Notes: generated by a model not told the origin, from the letters alone. Counted from the stretch's first letter, positions 1 to 13,870 are shown. The stretch: 64,000 bases of DNA from QHWT01 sp963755695 (GCA_963755695.1 CAVWLB010000009.1:124001-188000), one strand, 5' to 3'. Translations and numbers: made by a program.

Positions 1-2
1 CC

Positions 3-134
3 CTTCTACTCGACGCCCTGACAGGCTGGGATGCCCAGATCTGGCTGACACTGCAGGCGAAGTGGGACCTTTGGCACGCCATGAAGGCCCGAGGGCACAG
101 ACCGAAGGTCCGACCGCTGCGCAAGACCGCATAG
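3..134 (+). CDS. HigA-like antitoxin, C-terminal end (partial)
   Basis: The window opens inside a reading frame that ends at a TAG at 132-134. The 43 visible residues contain the stretch LTGWDAQIWLTLQAKWDLW followed by a basic tail. This resembles the end of HigA/XRE-type antitoxins, where a helix with a Phe/Trp-Leu-x-Leu-Gln pattern follows the helix-turn-helix. Such proteins bind their own promoter and neutralise a HigB RNase. The toxin, the start codon and the HTH lie outside the window, so the call rests only on the C-terminal pattern. Confidence 0.5.
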   Translation, partial: LLLDALTGWDAQIWLTLQAKWDLWHAMKARGHRPKVRPLRKTA

Positions 135-183
135 GAGCCAGCCCGCTCACGCTGCGCGGATGCTAGGTGGGAGTCTTCCCGAA

Positions 184-1625
184 CTATGAGAGCAGTCTTG
201 CGATCTCGTCGTGCCCGCGCCTGGTGGCCCACGCGAGCGGCGTGGCCCATGCCGGATCGTCGGGCAGGCTCTTCGGCGCGCCACGTCGGAGCAGGAACTT
301 GACCATCTCGAGCTGACCGAACTTGGCCGCCCAGGCGAGCGGCGTCGAACGGAGGTGCTCGTCACGCGCCGTCAGGTCGGCGCCAGCCTCGAGCAGTTTC
401 TTCGCCTCCCGCACATCGCCCTTGCGCGCCGCCTCGTGGAGCGGCGAGATGCGCAGCCAGTTGTGTGCGCGCGTTGGCCAGTCTTCCTCCGTGTGTCCCT
501 CCGTCGGCGTGGCTCCGTACGAAAGGAGCAACTGCTCCATGCGCTTGTCGGGGCGCCATTCCCGCGACACCCACAGCGCGTCACCCGAGCTTTCGACCGG
601 CGGATTCGGAAAGGCGCCGCGCTCGAGGAGGAGCTTCGCGATCTCGTAGTGCCCGTGGATAGACCGCCGAGTAGAGTGCCTTGCCCTTGGGCGCATACTG
701 CTCTTCGGGCAGATTGGGGTCGGCGCCGTGATCGAGAAGCAACTGCACGATGTCCATGCGTCCGACCGCGGCGGCATTTGACAGCGGCGCGCCGGCGCCG
801 AGGTAGTAGCCCTCGTGCTCTCCAATCTTGTTTGCCAGCGACGGATCCTGCCGGAGCAATTCGCGCACGCGCTCGATGTCGCCGGTGTGACACGCCGTCG
901 GCAGATCGATGAACGCGCCGCGCGCCTTGAGGTGGGCCATGACTTGTGCGGGAGTCACCGGCCAGTTGCGCGGCACATCGCGCCAGCCGCGGTAGAAGTA
1001 GTCGCCGTTGGTCAGGTGAATGGGCCGAGCGCCGTCCATCCTCTGAGCGTTGATGTCCGCGCCGCGCCGCAGCAGCTCGTCGATCGCGTCGAGCTGTCGC
1101 GTCATCGTGGCCCAGTGGATCGGCTGGCTGGATCGCTTGTCGCCCTTGCCGAGGAGCTCCGGCTGCGCGTCGAGCAGCTCGCGCATCCGCTTCAGATCGT
1201 GATCCCGCAGCGCCAACGCGACCGGCTCGCCTTTCGGCGAGGCGTTGAACTTCGTTTCGAGCGTGTCGCGCCAGCAGCTGTTCCATCTCCGTGTAGCCGC
1301 GATCGCGTGCAATCTCGATCGGATCGTCGTCCACCCAGAGATCCAGCGGGTTGCGATCGTGCTCGAGCAGGAATCGCACGACGTCGATGCGGTTCTCGCG
1401 CACGGCGAAGTAGAGCGGCTTGCGATAGTCGTAGTGCGACCGCGCGAGCGACGGATCTTTTGCGATGAGCGCGCGTACCGCTTCGAGATCGCCTGCCGTA
1501 CACGCCTGAATGAGCGCCCACACATCGGTGCCGCGCCCAGGCGACCACATGAGTTTCCGATCGGATTTCAGCTCCGCTGGTTGCAGCATGCGGTTTTCGG
1601 GTCCACCTAAACGATGGCGCGGCAC
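184..1625 (-). CDS. Ankyrin-repeat protein, frame broken twice
   Basis: About 480 residues when two +1 breaks (near 1265 and near 660) are bridged. The protein is a run of ankyrin repeats, with helix-turn-helix units such as DGARPIHLTNGDY, PLSNAAAVGRMDIVQLLLDHGADPN and STPLAWAAKFGQLEMVKFLL. Ankyrin proteins mediate protein contacts; no enzymatic domain, signal peptide or membrane segment is seen. The GTG at 1625 overlaps the greB stop (TAGTG), suggesting translational coupling; an ATG at 1589 is the other possible start. Both breaks look like one surplus base and the repeat pattern continues in register after each, so the gene may be intact in the organism. Confidence 0.75.
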
Positions 1626-2206
1626 TACCCGCCCGTGCGAGTACCTGGCTTGGACACGGACTCGGCGCCGGGTGGCGGGCTGAACGGCTCCACAGGGATG
1701 CGCTCGTAACGCACCTCGAGGATCTGCAGTGGCTCTGTGCCGCCCGGCGCGTGGAGGACCACCCAGTCGCCTGGCCCAGACTTCATCAACGCGCGCGCAA
1801 GCGGCGACTTCCAGCTGATATGGTTGCGATCCAGATCGATCTCATCGAGGCCGACGATGCGTACCACCCGCTCGGTGCCGGCGGCGTTGGCGTACCGAAC
1901 CGTCGCGCCGAAGAAGACCTGCCTCGCGGCGCGGCCACTTCGCGGAACTTCTGGATCCACCACTTCCGCGGCATCGATTCGTTTCGTGAGAAAGCGGATG
2001 CGCCGATCAATCTGACGCAGCCGGCGTTTGTTGTACTGATAGTCGGCGTTCTCGCTGCGATCACCGTTGCTCGCCGCCCAGGCCACCACCTGTGTCACCG
2101 CCGGCCGCTCCCTGGCGAGGAGGAACCGTAGCTCGTCTCTCAACCGCTGGAGGCCGCTCGGAGTGATGTAGTTCTTGACGCCGTTCGATTCTTTCGTGAA
2201 CGCCAT
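1625..2206 (-). CDS. greB: Transcript cleavage factor GreB
   Basis: A 193-residue Gre factor. It rescues backtracked RNA polymerase by inserting a coiled coil into the secondary channel and stimulating transcript cleavage. The N-terminal coiled coil (about residues 14-80) carries the acidic tip NGDRSENADYQYNKRRLRQI, which is the GreB form. The C-terminal FKBP-like domain (about 95-165) includes a VGLDEID segment. A Pro-rich tail of about 25 residues after VEPFSPP exceeds the usual 158-170 length. The downstream ankyrin gene starts within its stop codon, so the two are probably co-transcribed. Confidence 0.93.
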   Translation of the reverse strand: MAFTKESNGVKNYITPSGLQRLRDELRFLLARERPAVTQVVAWAASNGDRSENADYQYNKRRLRQIDRRIRFLTKRIDAAEVVDPEVPRSGRAARQVFFGATVRYANAAGTERVVRIVGLDEIDLDRNHISWKSPLARALMKSGPGDWVVLHAPGGTEPLQILEVRYERIPVEPFSPPPGAESVSKPGTRTGG

Positions 2207-2358
2207 GCTGACGGCGATCGTATGCCGCCAGGCGATTTGTGAGAAATCGAGCTTGATCAGCGATGCACAGATGAGCCAGTTGCACTTCCAGCCTCAGCGC
2301 GACAGATTCCCTGGTGGGATTCAAGGCCGGTCAGATGGCGGAAGCCGTCGTGTCCACG

Positions 2359-2835
2359 TCAACCCCGCCGCGCTGCCTCGATGGTGGCGATGTCGATCTT
2401 CTTCATCGGCATCATCGCCTCGAAGGCACGCTTTGCCTCGCCGCCACCAGCCGCAAGCGCCTCGGTTAGCGCGCGCGGGGTGATTTGCCAGGAGAGGCCC
2501 CAGCGGTCCTTGCACCAACCGCACTGACTCTCCTTCCCGCCATTGCCGACGATCGCGTTCCAGTAGCGGTCCGTCTCTTCCTGATTGTCCGTCGCGATCT
2601 GGAAGGAAAATGCCTCGCTGTGCCTGAACTCCGGGCCGCCGTTGAGACCGAGACAGGGAATGCCCAGAACGGTGAACTCCACCGTCAGCACATCGCCCTC
2701 CTTGCCGCTCGGGTAGTCACTGGGCGCTTGGTGAACGGCGGTCACTTCACTATTCGGAAAGGTGGCGGCGTAGAAGCGCGCCGCCTCATGCGCGTCCTTG
2801 TCGAACCAGAGGCAGATCGTATTCTTTGGCTTCAT
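2359..2835 (-). CDS. VOC-family protein (PhnB-like)
   Basis: A 158-residue protein of the PhnB-like / former 3-demethylubiquinone methyltransferase-like VOC group. It starts with KNTICLWFDKDAHEAARFY and holds the family hallmarks GIPCLGLNGGPEF, then a Cys-Gly-Trp-Cys-Lys-Asp-Arg-Trp-Gly stretch and a C-terminal EAMMPMKKIDIATIEAA segment. Members fold as paired beta-alpha-beta-beta-beta units; substrates are mostly unknown. AAGGAG lies 8-13 nt before the ATG, supporting the start. It sits alone between greB and the AraC-DinB gene, so context does not suggest a substrate. Confidence 0.85.
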   Translation of the reverse strand: MKPKNTICLWFDKDAHEAARFYAATFPNSEVTAVHQAPSDYPSGKEGDVLTVEFTVLGIPCLGLNGGPEFRHSEAFSFQIATDNQEETDRYWNAIVGNGGKESQCGWCKDRWGLSWQITPRALTEALAAGGGEAKRAFEAMMPMKKIDIATIEAARRG

Positions 2836-3094
2836 GTTCGCGTGCTCCTTATCACCCTACGGAGGCCGGCCTCCGGCATCGCGCTGGCTCCGGCGAGTGT
2901 ATGCAAGTTTTGGACGGCTGGCTGCTGAAAACGGAAGATCACCAGAAGGTAATCACTTGCGAGGCGCAAGCAATCCTCCGTTATCGACTGCTCTTTCCGA
3001 TCGGTTCGAACTCGTAAATCCCGCCGTCTGTGATTGGGGGTGCCGTTCGTCCCGTGCCGTCGACGACACCAGAGTCAGGGGGGAGCTGCCGACG

Positions 3095-4018
3095 TCAGCC
3101 CCGCGCCGCAACCATGCGCTCCCATTCAATCGGATCGCGAGTCTCCGCATCAGGGACACCGAGCTCGCGCAGCACGCTGATCACCGTTTGGCGGCGAACC
3201 ACCGAGACGGTCAAGATGTGGGCGATCACGCTCCCGAAGGTGAAGCTGACCGGCGGTGTGCAGAGCGCGTCGACGAAGGCATCGTCCCACTCGTTGCGAT
3301 CGCGGATGCGTCGGACCAGCGCAGTGAACTGCGGCTGCACGACAGCCAGCCGCGCCTGCAACGCCGCAATGTTGCGTTCGTCGCGCGGAGGAATGTCACG
3401 CCCGCCAATCGCAGCGGTCCACACTTCCTTGGTGAAGACGATGCGCTCGAGCATGGTCCTCACGTCGGGTTCGGGGCCCTCGAAGTCATGAACGACCAGC
3501 CCAGGCCGGACGTGGCGATCGAGGGCGTCGTCGGAGAGCGTCGCAGCCTGCTCCAGCAGTCGCGCGGTGTGCCAGTGGTCATGCTCGACGAGACGGTCGG
3601 AGAGATCCATGGTCGTTGTCCTCGGCTGGCCTGGCAGCAGTAGGCCGCCCGGCGGGTGGAAGTGGATGCCGTTGGGTGCGGCAAGTCGGAAGTCGCGCAG
3701 CTTTCCGGCGAACCGACTCGGCGGCACGCCGTGAGCTCGGGTGAATGCGCGCGAGAACGCTTCGATTGCGTCGTAGCCAGCTTCGAGGCCGGCGGCGGTG
3801 ACGCTGACGCCGCGGCCGAGTCGCCACGCGGCGCGCTCCAGCAAGAGGCGGCGCCGAAACGCCGCCGGTGCCTCACCTATGCCGGCGCGCACCAGGCGGT
3901 TGAAGTGGAACGGGCTGAGCATCGCCCGTGCCGCCAATGCCCGACCGTCAAGGCTCTCGTCGAGCGCTTCGATCACGGCATCGACAACGTCGCGCAAGCG
4001 ATCCGGGTGCGCCTTCAT
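3095..4018 (-). CDS. AraC-family regulator with C-terminal DinB-like domain
   Basis: About 307 residues from the Met at 4018 (an in-frame Met at 4054 is less likely). The N-terminal third is an AraC/XylS double helix-turn-helix: LAARAMLSPFHFNRLVRAGIG, then AGLEAGYDAIEAFSRAF with the characteristic second helix. The remaining two thirds resemble the DinB/YfiT four-helix metal-binding fold, with His-bearing helices such as VEHDHWHTARLL and VIAHILTVSV. The fusion suggests ligand- or metal-gated transcription control, but the target is unknown. It is convergent with nothing and sits directly downstream of the 4.1-10.5 kb operon on the same strand. Confidence 0.8.
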   Translation of the reverse strand: MKAHPDRLRDVVDAVIEALDESLDGRALAARAMLSPFHFNRLVRAGIGEAPAAFRRRLLLERAAWRLGRGVSVTAAGLEAGYDAIEAFSRAFTRAHGVPPSRFAGKLRDFRLAAPNGIHFHPPGGLLLPGQPRTTTMDLSDRLVEHDHWHTARLLEQAATLSDDALDRHVRPGLVVHDFEGPEPDVRTMLERIVFTKEVWTAAIGGRDIPPRDERNIAALQARLAVVQPQFTALVRRIRDRNEWDDAFVDALCTPPVSFTFGSVIAHILTVSVVRRQTVISVLRELGVPDAETRDPIEWERMVAARG

Positions 4019-4128
4019 GCGCCCGAGTATGCCCTGCGTCGCGCCAGCGCGCATGACCGCAATTGCTGCGGCGACCTGCTGTCATGGGGTGTTCTCGAAG
4101 TCGTCGCGTCTCTTCCCCGGGTCCTACC

Positions 4129-5132
4129 CTAGACGAGCTTGCCGGGCAGGTATTCGGTGAGGCTCGCGACGTATTGCGCGCGGAACAGGGCGTCGACGTG
4201 CTCGACGTGCGTCGCGTCCTTCAGGCCGCGGATCGCGTCGACCGAGTCGAAGCCGTTCGCGCCGAGCCAGCGTTCGAGTCCGTCGCGCATAGTCGCGACG
4301 TGCTCCGGCCCATGCCGCAACAGCGCCGAGGCGGTCATGACGACGTCCGCGCCCACGAGCAGGTACTTGACGACCTCGACATCCGTCTCGACTCCACGGC
4401 TGGCCGCGAGCGAACACGCGAGGCGGCGCGACAGGAGTGCGATCCAGACGAGCGAGAGCGGCAGCTCGGCGGCCGTGGACAACGGCAGCGATCTCGTCAC
4501 TCGAAGCGTCGACGAGGTCGATGTCCGGCGCGTAGAAGCGGTTGAAGAGCACCAGGCCGTCGGCGCCGGCCCGCACCAGTTCGGCCGCCATGTGCGGCAG
4601 CGACGTGAAGTACGGGCGCGAGCTTGACGGCGACAGGAATGCGTACGCTCGACCTGACCTCGCGGACGATCTCCACGTACCGCCGCTCGACCTCGGCGCC
4701 GCTGACCGCGAGATCGACCGGAATCGAGTAGACGTTGAGCTCGATCGCCGCGGCTCCCGCCTGCTCGAGCCGGCGCGCGTGGTCGATCCATCCTTCGGAG
4801 GTCGTGCCGTTGAGGCTGGCGATCACCGGAATGTCGAGCGCCTGCGACGCACGCTGCGAGCGTCTCGAGATGTCCGGACACCCCGCCGTCGTAGTCGGCG
4901 AGCTCGGGGAAATAGGTGCCCGCCTCGGGCTGGCTGTTCGAGCCATGCTCCGTGTAGAGCGCGTAGGCCGTGTCCTCCGCGCGGATCTGCTCCTCGTAGA
5001 GCGACGACATCACCACCGCGGCGGCGCCGGCATCCTCGAGCCGCCGCATGCCGTCGAGCGTGGCGGTGAGCGGAGACGCAGCCGCCACGATCGGGTGGGC
5101 GAGCTGCAGGCCGAGATAGCGCGAGGCGAGAT

Positions 5133-5136
<4 letters not shown>
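4129..5136 (-). CDS. Dihydroorotate dehydrogenase-like flavoprotein (PreA-like)
   Basis: About 335 residues over three bridged +1 breaks (near 4850, 4610 and 4505). It is a TIM-barrel flavoprotein of the class II/PreA type: SRYLGLQLAHPIVAAASPL at the N-terminus, ASLNGTTSEGW, IELNVYSIPVDL, VAVKLAPYFTSLPH, ADGLVLFNRFY and the FMN-phosphate segment KYLLVGADVVMTASALLRHG. The ATG has a GGAGG 9 nt upstream and overlaps the nifJ stop (ATGA), so it is translated from the same message. Orthologues without a pyrimidine context often accompany NifJ; its substrate is unproven and a ferredoxin- or NAD(P)-linked reductase role is inferred. Confidence 0.85.
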
Positions 5137-8713
<3,577 letters not shown>

Positions 8714-8777
8714 GCGAAAACTCCTTTGTGACGAGCCAATGCGTCGTGTCGCCCGTAGCTTCGGCTCACGCCTGACG

Positions 8778-10483
8778 CTACGCGCGGACGGTGAAGCGAG
8801 CGGGCACCCTTTCGGCGTCGTTGCGGTCGGCTGACTCGCTCGACGCCCGGCTCGGGCGCCATGTCGATCGCATGACACGGGCACTGTTCGAAGCACGTCG
8901 CGCATCCGGTGCAGAGGTCGAGCTCGACCCGGTAGAACCGGCCCTTCCCCAGCTTGACGATCGCCTGCTCGGGGCACGCGGCGTAGCAGTTGTCGCACTC
9001 GAAACAATTGCCGCAGGAGAGGCACCGCGTCGCCTCGTATCGCGCTTCTTTTTCCGAGAGGCCGGCGACGATTTCGTCGAAGCCCGTGCGCTTCGACACC
9101 GGCAGCTCGGCATGCTCACGACGATCGGCGTCGAGGAACACGGTGAGGTTGAGCAGCTCGTACGGCACCGGCGGATGCTGCGGCGGTTTCATCGTAAACG
9201 CCACCACGCAACCACGCGTCGATGTTCCGCGCCGCCTTCTTGCCGTGACCGACCGCCGCGGTCATGGTCCGCGGACCGCCGATCATGTCGCCGCCCGCGA
9301 AGATGCCGTCGCCCGCGCGCATCTGTGCCGTCCACTTCGACGACGTTGCCGCGGCCGATGCGGAGGTCGGGCACCTTCTTCAGGAACTCGACGTCGGAAT
9401 GCTGCCCGACCGCCAGCACCAGCGAATCGGTCTTGAGCGTCTGGAACTGCCCGGTGCCCACACAGCCGGAGCCGTCGGGCAGCATCTCCATCTGCTCGAC
9501 GACGATTTCGTCCTCGCCGAACTGCTTGACCGTGGACAGCCACTTGATCTTCACGCCTTCGGCGAAGGCTTCCATGGCCTCGTAGGGATGCGCTTCCATC
9601 TGCGCCTTGTCGAAGCGGAAGATGATGACCGCCTCTTCCGCGCCGAGGCGCTTCGCCATGCGCGCGGCATCCATCGCCGTGTTGCCGCCGCCGACGATGC
9701 CGACGACGCGTCCGAGCGACGGCGCGCGGCCCTTCTCGACGCGCTCCATCAGCGTCACGGCGTCGATGATCTTGCCGCCGTCCATCGCCGGAATATCGAG
9801 GTGATTCGCGACCTGCGCGCCGATCGCCAGGAACACCGCGTCGAACGAGCCCGCCGCCTTCTCGGCCAGCACGTCGTTCACGCGCGAGTTGCGGACGATC
9901 GTCACGCCCATCGCCTCGATGCGCGCGATCTCCTTGTCGAGCCCCTCGCGCGGCAGGCGGTACGCGGGAATCCCGTAGTGCATCATGCCGCCCGGCTCGG
10001 GGTTGGCGTCGCGGATTTCGACCTCGTGCCCGAAGCGTCGCAAGTGGTAGGCGCACGACAGGCCCGCCGGGCCGGCGCCGACCACGAGCACTCGCTTGCC
10101 GGTCGGCGGCCCCGGCGTCGATCGTCCAGCCCTTCTCGTTGGCGAGATCGCCGAGAAACCGGTCGAGCGAATGGATCGAGACGGCCTGATCGAGGAACTG
10201 CCGGTTGCAGGCGCTTTCGCAGGGGTGATAACACGCGCGGCCGTGCGTGCCGGGCAGCGGGTTCTCCTCCATGTACTTCCGCCACGCGCGCTCGTAGTCG
10301 CCGGCCTGCGCCAGCGCCGAGCCATGCCTGGATGTTCTCCCCGGCCGGACAGGCGTGGTTGCAGGGCGGAAGATGGTCGACGTAGACGGGCCGCTGCCAT
10401 CGACGCGCGCCGGCGCCCTTGCCGATGGTCTCCTTGTAAACCGGCGTCAGATCCTTCGGAACGAGACTCACGGATGCCTCCAC
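8778..10483 (-). CDS. GltD-like NAD(P) oxidoreductase fused to a C-terminal di-cluster ferredoxin
   Basis: About 568 residues over at least six +1 breaks (near 10320, 10110, 9335, 9200 and 8835 among others). The N-terminus binds 4Fe-4S clusters (CNHACPAGENIQ, later CYHPCESACNR). It is followed by an FAD Rossmann motif VVGAGPAGLSCAYHL (about residue 136), an NAD(P) motif VGIVGGGNTAMDAARMAKR (about 262) and the second FAD motif GIFAGGDM. The C-terminus has two ferredoxin motifs, CLSCGNCFECDNCYAACP and CTGCATCFEQCPC. The layout matches the glutamate-synthase small-subunit/PreT/NfnB group. Encoded first in the operon, it probably moves electrons between ferredoxin reduced by NifJ and NAD(P)H; direction and coenzyme cannot be read from sequence. 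Confidence 0.85.
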
Positions 10484-11384
10484 CCTCGGCCAGTGTCCGA
10501 GGGCCCCTGATTCACGAAACGCCGGTGACCGTATTGGAGGGTGGCCGGTGCGTTGTTCTTGGCAGCAGCCTGGAAAAGCGAATTACGTGCCACGAATAAC
10601 CACCGCGGCGCCCGCACACGACCGCCGAACGACCAGCCTCGGAACACGTTGGAGGGGCGCCGAACGACGTCAGGAGGAACCGTGAATTGGCCGAGGCCTC
10701 GACGGTACCGGCGTTCGATTGACGTGACCGGACCGACGCTGATTCTGCAGTCCCAACTCGAGATCGCGTACCGGAGGTCCTCCGGAATAATGGAGGCTGC
10801 GACGTACCAGACGAGCCGGTTTTGGCCTCGGAAGTCATCGCCGGGCCCGCATCAATTCGTCAGCGACGAGCCGAGATCAGCCGGGCGGGAGAGAAAGCGG
10901 CCCGACGACGAACGACGTCGTTAGACCGCTTGACCGTAATACGCCGCGGGGGCCGCATTCGCCGGGGCGGACTCAAGCGTTCGATGACTACGTCCAGTCG
11001 GAGTCATGGCCTCGCCGGAGGCTATCCTCACCTCGTTTGGCGAGCCATCCTTCGCTTCCGGGCCCTCTCCGGCTCAATTCGGGCCGATTCCTGGCAATTT
11101 CCCCCGATCGCCTCGCCAGCGTTGTTTGGCCCACGCCTTGCTGAATCCGCGGCAAGTCCCCCGGCGGTGATAGTGTGTCTCCACGATATCCAGGACCGGA
11201 CCCGAGTGGATAGCCACGGAACCGGGAAGATTCCGTGCGCCCCGTTGTCAATGATGTGCCCTGGGAATGTACGCGAAGAGCCACGAGAGACTGAAACAAC
11301 CGGTCAGCGAACCGGCCGCTCGATCGCGGTCAGCACAACGCGCGAGCGGTCATGTGCTCACCGGAAAGGAGCTGGAGAAGCGCC
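10484..11384. other. 900-bp non-coding interval
   Basis: This stretch separates the divergent nifJ operon and sdaA. Open frames here lack family resemblance and good start sites. It contains the perfect palindrome at 10771-10785 and should contain both divergent promoters, but I see no convincing -35/-10 pair. Confidence 0.5.
10771..10785. repeat. Perfect 15-nt palindrome CCGGAGGTCCTCCGG
   Basis: Two 7-nt arms around a single T. It lies about 290 bp upstream of the GltD-like gene and 600 bp upstream of sdaA. It could be an operator or a small hairpin; no second copy was noticed. Confidence 0.4.
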
Positions 11385-13019
11385 ATGGCCAAGAGAGAAG
11401 ACGTGAGAGACGAGGACCGTGATCCGCTCGATCCGTCGGCGCAGGTGCCATCGGAGATTCCGACCGGCCTCGACCGCCGGAAGTTCATCATGCGCAGCGC
11501 CGTGATTTCAGCGGCCGCGGTGATGAACGGCTGCGCGCGATCGGAGACTGAAAAAACCGCTCCGCCACCAGCCGCCGCCGCCGCACCGGCGCCCGCGGCC
11601 GCATCGGCGCCGCCGCTTGCGGCCGATCTGAACGTGGTGATGAAGGAAAAGGGGCCGGTGTTGACGACCGTGGACGAGTTCTACAAGGTGGGTCCTGGCC
11701 CTTCCAGCTCGCACACGATTGGGCCGATGCGCATTACCTACGATTTCTACCAGCGAGCGACCAAACTGCCGGCCGACAAACTGGCCACGGCGACGAAGCT
11801 TCAGGTGAACTTGTTCGGAAGCCTCAGCGCCACCGGCAAGGGACACGGCACCGAACGAGCCGCGCTCGCCGGGCTGGTCGGGAAAGAACCGGCCACGGTC
11901 GACCCGAAATTTCTCGACGGGTTGCGAGACAAGCCTGACCAGGTGTTCCCGGTGAAGCTCGGCACCAAGGCCATCGATGTGAGCCTGAAGGACATCATCT
12001 ACGATGCCACCAAGGGGGACTTCAAACATCCGAACACGATGACGGTCAAGCTCCTCGCCGGCAACGAGGTGCTGCTCGAGCAGGAGTACTACTCGGTGGG
12101 CGGCGGCTTCATCGAGTGGAAAGGCTACACGCCCCCGAAGAAGAACCCGCCGAAATACCCGTTCGCGACGATGAAAGAGCTGCGGGCCCACGCCGATACC
12201 AACAAGACCACCATCGCCAAGGTCCTGCTGGCCAACGAGATGTCGATCGCGGGCCGGTCGGAAGAGGAGGTCAATGCCTTCCTCGACAAGATCATCAACG
12301 CCATGGTCGCGACGGTCAAGTCGGGGCTGTCGATGCCGGAGGACGACGTGCTGCCCGGCCCGATCAAACTGCACAGCAAGGCCGCAACCGTCTACAAGCG
12401 CGCCATGGACGACAAGTATCAAGCGGACCGCGGGATCGGCACGCTGTCGGCATTTGCGTTGGCGGCATCCGAAGAAAACGGGCGCGGCCATCTCGTGATC
12501 ACGGCTCCGACCGGCGGGTCCGCCGGCGTGATGCCGGCGCTGGTCTATGGGCTGGTTGAGGTCCGGAAGCTCGATCGGCAGAAGATCCGTGACGGCATGC
12601 TCGCGGCGGCGGCGGTGGGGTACCTCTGCAAGCACCATGCGACGCTGTCTGCGGCCGAGGGCGGCTGCCAGGCAGAGATCGGCGTGGCGTCGTCGATGGC
12701 TGCGGCCTTGACCGCGACGGCGTACGACGCACCGTCGCTGGTGGTCGAGAATGCCGCCGAATCGGCGCTGGAGCATCACCTGGGCATGACCTGCGACCCG
12801 GTCGCCGGGTACGTGCAGGTGCCGTGCATCGAGCGGTGCGCGTTCGGGGCAGTCAAGGCCTGGACCGCCTACGCGATCGCCAGCAACGAGATCGCGTCCC
12901 GGCACCGCGTCAATTTCGACGAAACCGTGATCGCCCTGGCGCAGACCGCCAAAGAGATGAACAGCAAGTACAAGGAAACCAGCGAGGCGGGTCTCGCCCT
13001 CTCCGTAACGCTCTGTTGA
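11385..13019 (+). CDS. sdaA: L-serine ammonia-lyase (4Fe-4S) with a Tat/lipoprotein-type leader
   Basis: 544 residues. L-serine dehydratase converts serine to pyruvate and ammonia. The beta-domain motif VGPGPSSSHTIGPM is at about 102-115 and the alpha-domain cluster ligands are in EGGCQAEIG (about 427), MTCDPVAG (about 469) and VPCIERC (about 480). The oddity is the front end: residues 31-49 read RRKFIMRSAVISAAAVMNG, a twin-Arg motif plus hydrophobic core. They are followed by Cys50 in a lipobox-like MNGC, then an Ala/Pro-rich linker (about 60-80) before the enzyme. This predicts export of the folded Fe-S protein by Tat and perhaps lipidation. The ATG at 11385 with GGAGAAG is preferred over 11352. 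A strong hairpin follows the stop. Confidence 0.88.
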   Translation: MAKREDVRDEDRDPLDPSAQVPSEIPTGLDRRKFIMRSAVISAAAVMNGCARSETEKTAPPPAAAAAPAPAAASAPPLAADLNVVMKEKGPVLTTVDEFYKVGPGPSSSHTIGPMRITYDFYQRATKLPADKLATATKLQVNLFGSLSATGKGHGTERAALAGLVGKEPATVDPKFLDGLRDKPDQVFPVKLGTKAIDVSLKDIIYDATKGDFKHPNTMTVKLLAGNEVLLEQEYYSVGGGFIEWKGYTPPKKNPPKYPFATMKELRAHADTNKTTIAKVLLANEMSIAGRSEEEVNAFLDKIINAMVATVKSGLSMPEDDVLPGPIKLHSKAATVYKRAMDDKYQADRGIGTLSAFALAASEENGRGHLVITAPTGGSAGVMPALVYGLVEVRKLDRQKIRDGMLAAAAVGYLCKHHATLSAAEGGCQAEIGVASSMAAALTATAYDAPSLVVENAAESALEHHLGMTCDPVAGYVQVPCIERCAFGAVKAWTAYAIASNEIASRHRVNFDETVIALAQTAKEMNSKYKETSEAGLALSVTLC

Positions 13020-13026
13020 TCCAAGG

Positions 13027-13070
13027 GGCTCCTCGCTCGAACTCGGCTTGGGAGAGTTCGACGAGGAGCC
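13027..13070 (+). terminator. Long hairpin after sdaA
   Basis: The arms GGCTCCTCG and CGAGGAGCC pair perfectly, and the stem continues inward with CTCGAACTC against GAGTTCGA, leaving a short loop. It begins 8 nt after the sdaA stop. No T-run follows, so it may act as a stabilising or factor-assisted 3' end. Confidence 0.65.
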
Positions 13071-13307
13071 TCCAGTGCTTCCCGGCGATGGCTCGCCAAG
13101 TCATGGGCCACTCCGTGGCTTGGTGAGTGTCGCAATCCCGGTATTCAATCAGTTCGGGATGGCTCCGGGAGGGATTCAACGTGTCGATACCTCGCGCATT
13201 TATCAAAGTGCCAGTCGACGACGGTTTCAGGTTGAACGATGATGAGCGCCCCGCGCATCGCTCCAGACTCGGGATAGCCACATCCAGAGCAGACACCGGC
13301 GTGGTGT

Positions 13308-13823
13308 TCACTTCAGTTGGCGCTCCTCGCGCATCTGGCCAATCGCGTCCAACTGTCGCTTGAGCGACATCTCGTCGAGCATTTCCAGACGCAGGCTGGT
13401 GAAGATTTTCAGTCGCGCATCGAGCTCTCGAAACGCCTTGTTGAACGCGCGCAGCTTTTCGTCATCAGTGCCTTCGACAGCGGCGGGATCATGGATGCCC
13501 CAATGGGCAGTCATCGGCTGTCCAGGCCAGGCCGGACACACCTCCGCAGCTGCGTTGTCGCAGACGGTAAAGACGAAATCCATTGTCGGCGCGTCCGGCG
13601 TGGCAAACTCGTCCCAGCTCTTGCTCCGCAGATCCTCGACAGCCAGATGATTGCGTCGCAGCACCTCCAGTGCCAACGGATGCACGCTGCTTTTCGGATG
13701 GCTTCCCGCGCTGAACGCCTGGAAGCGGCCGCGGCCCCAGAAATTCAGCAGTGCCTCGGCCATGATGCTGCGCGCCGAATTCCCCGTGCAGAGAAACAAC
13801 ACATTGAAGCGTCTATCCGACAT
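13308..13823 (-). CDS. arsC: Arsenate reductase, low-molecular-weight phosphatase type
   Basis: 171 residues. It reduces As(V) to As(III) using the P-loop cysteine in LFLCTGNSARSIMAEALL (CX5R, Cys about 12) and a further redox cysteine pair, of which FTVCDNAAAEVCPAWPG is visible at about 86-98. This is the thioredoxin-linked ArsC class. It has about 30 residues beyond the usual 130-140, ending in a basic MREERQLK tail. AAGGAG lies 8-13 nt before the ATG. It follows arsR by 80 bp on the same strand and has its own copy of the arsR operator in the gap. Confidence 0.92.
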   Translation of the reverse strand: MSDRRFNVLFLCTGNSARSIMAEALLNFWGRGRFQAFSAGSHPKSSVHPLALEVLRRNHLAVEDLRSKSWDEFATPDAPTMDFVFTVCDNAAAEVCPAWPGQPMTAHWGIHDPAAVEGTDDEKLRAFNKAFRELDARLKIFTSLRLEMLDEMSLKRQLDAIGQMREERQLK

Positions 13824-13870
13824 GGCTTACTCCTTGGTCACCCGATGCGCGGTATTCTCCTCTCGGCGTC

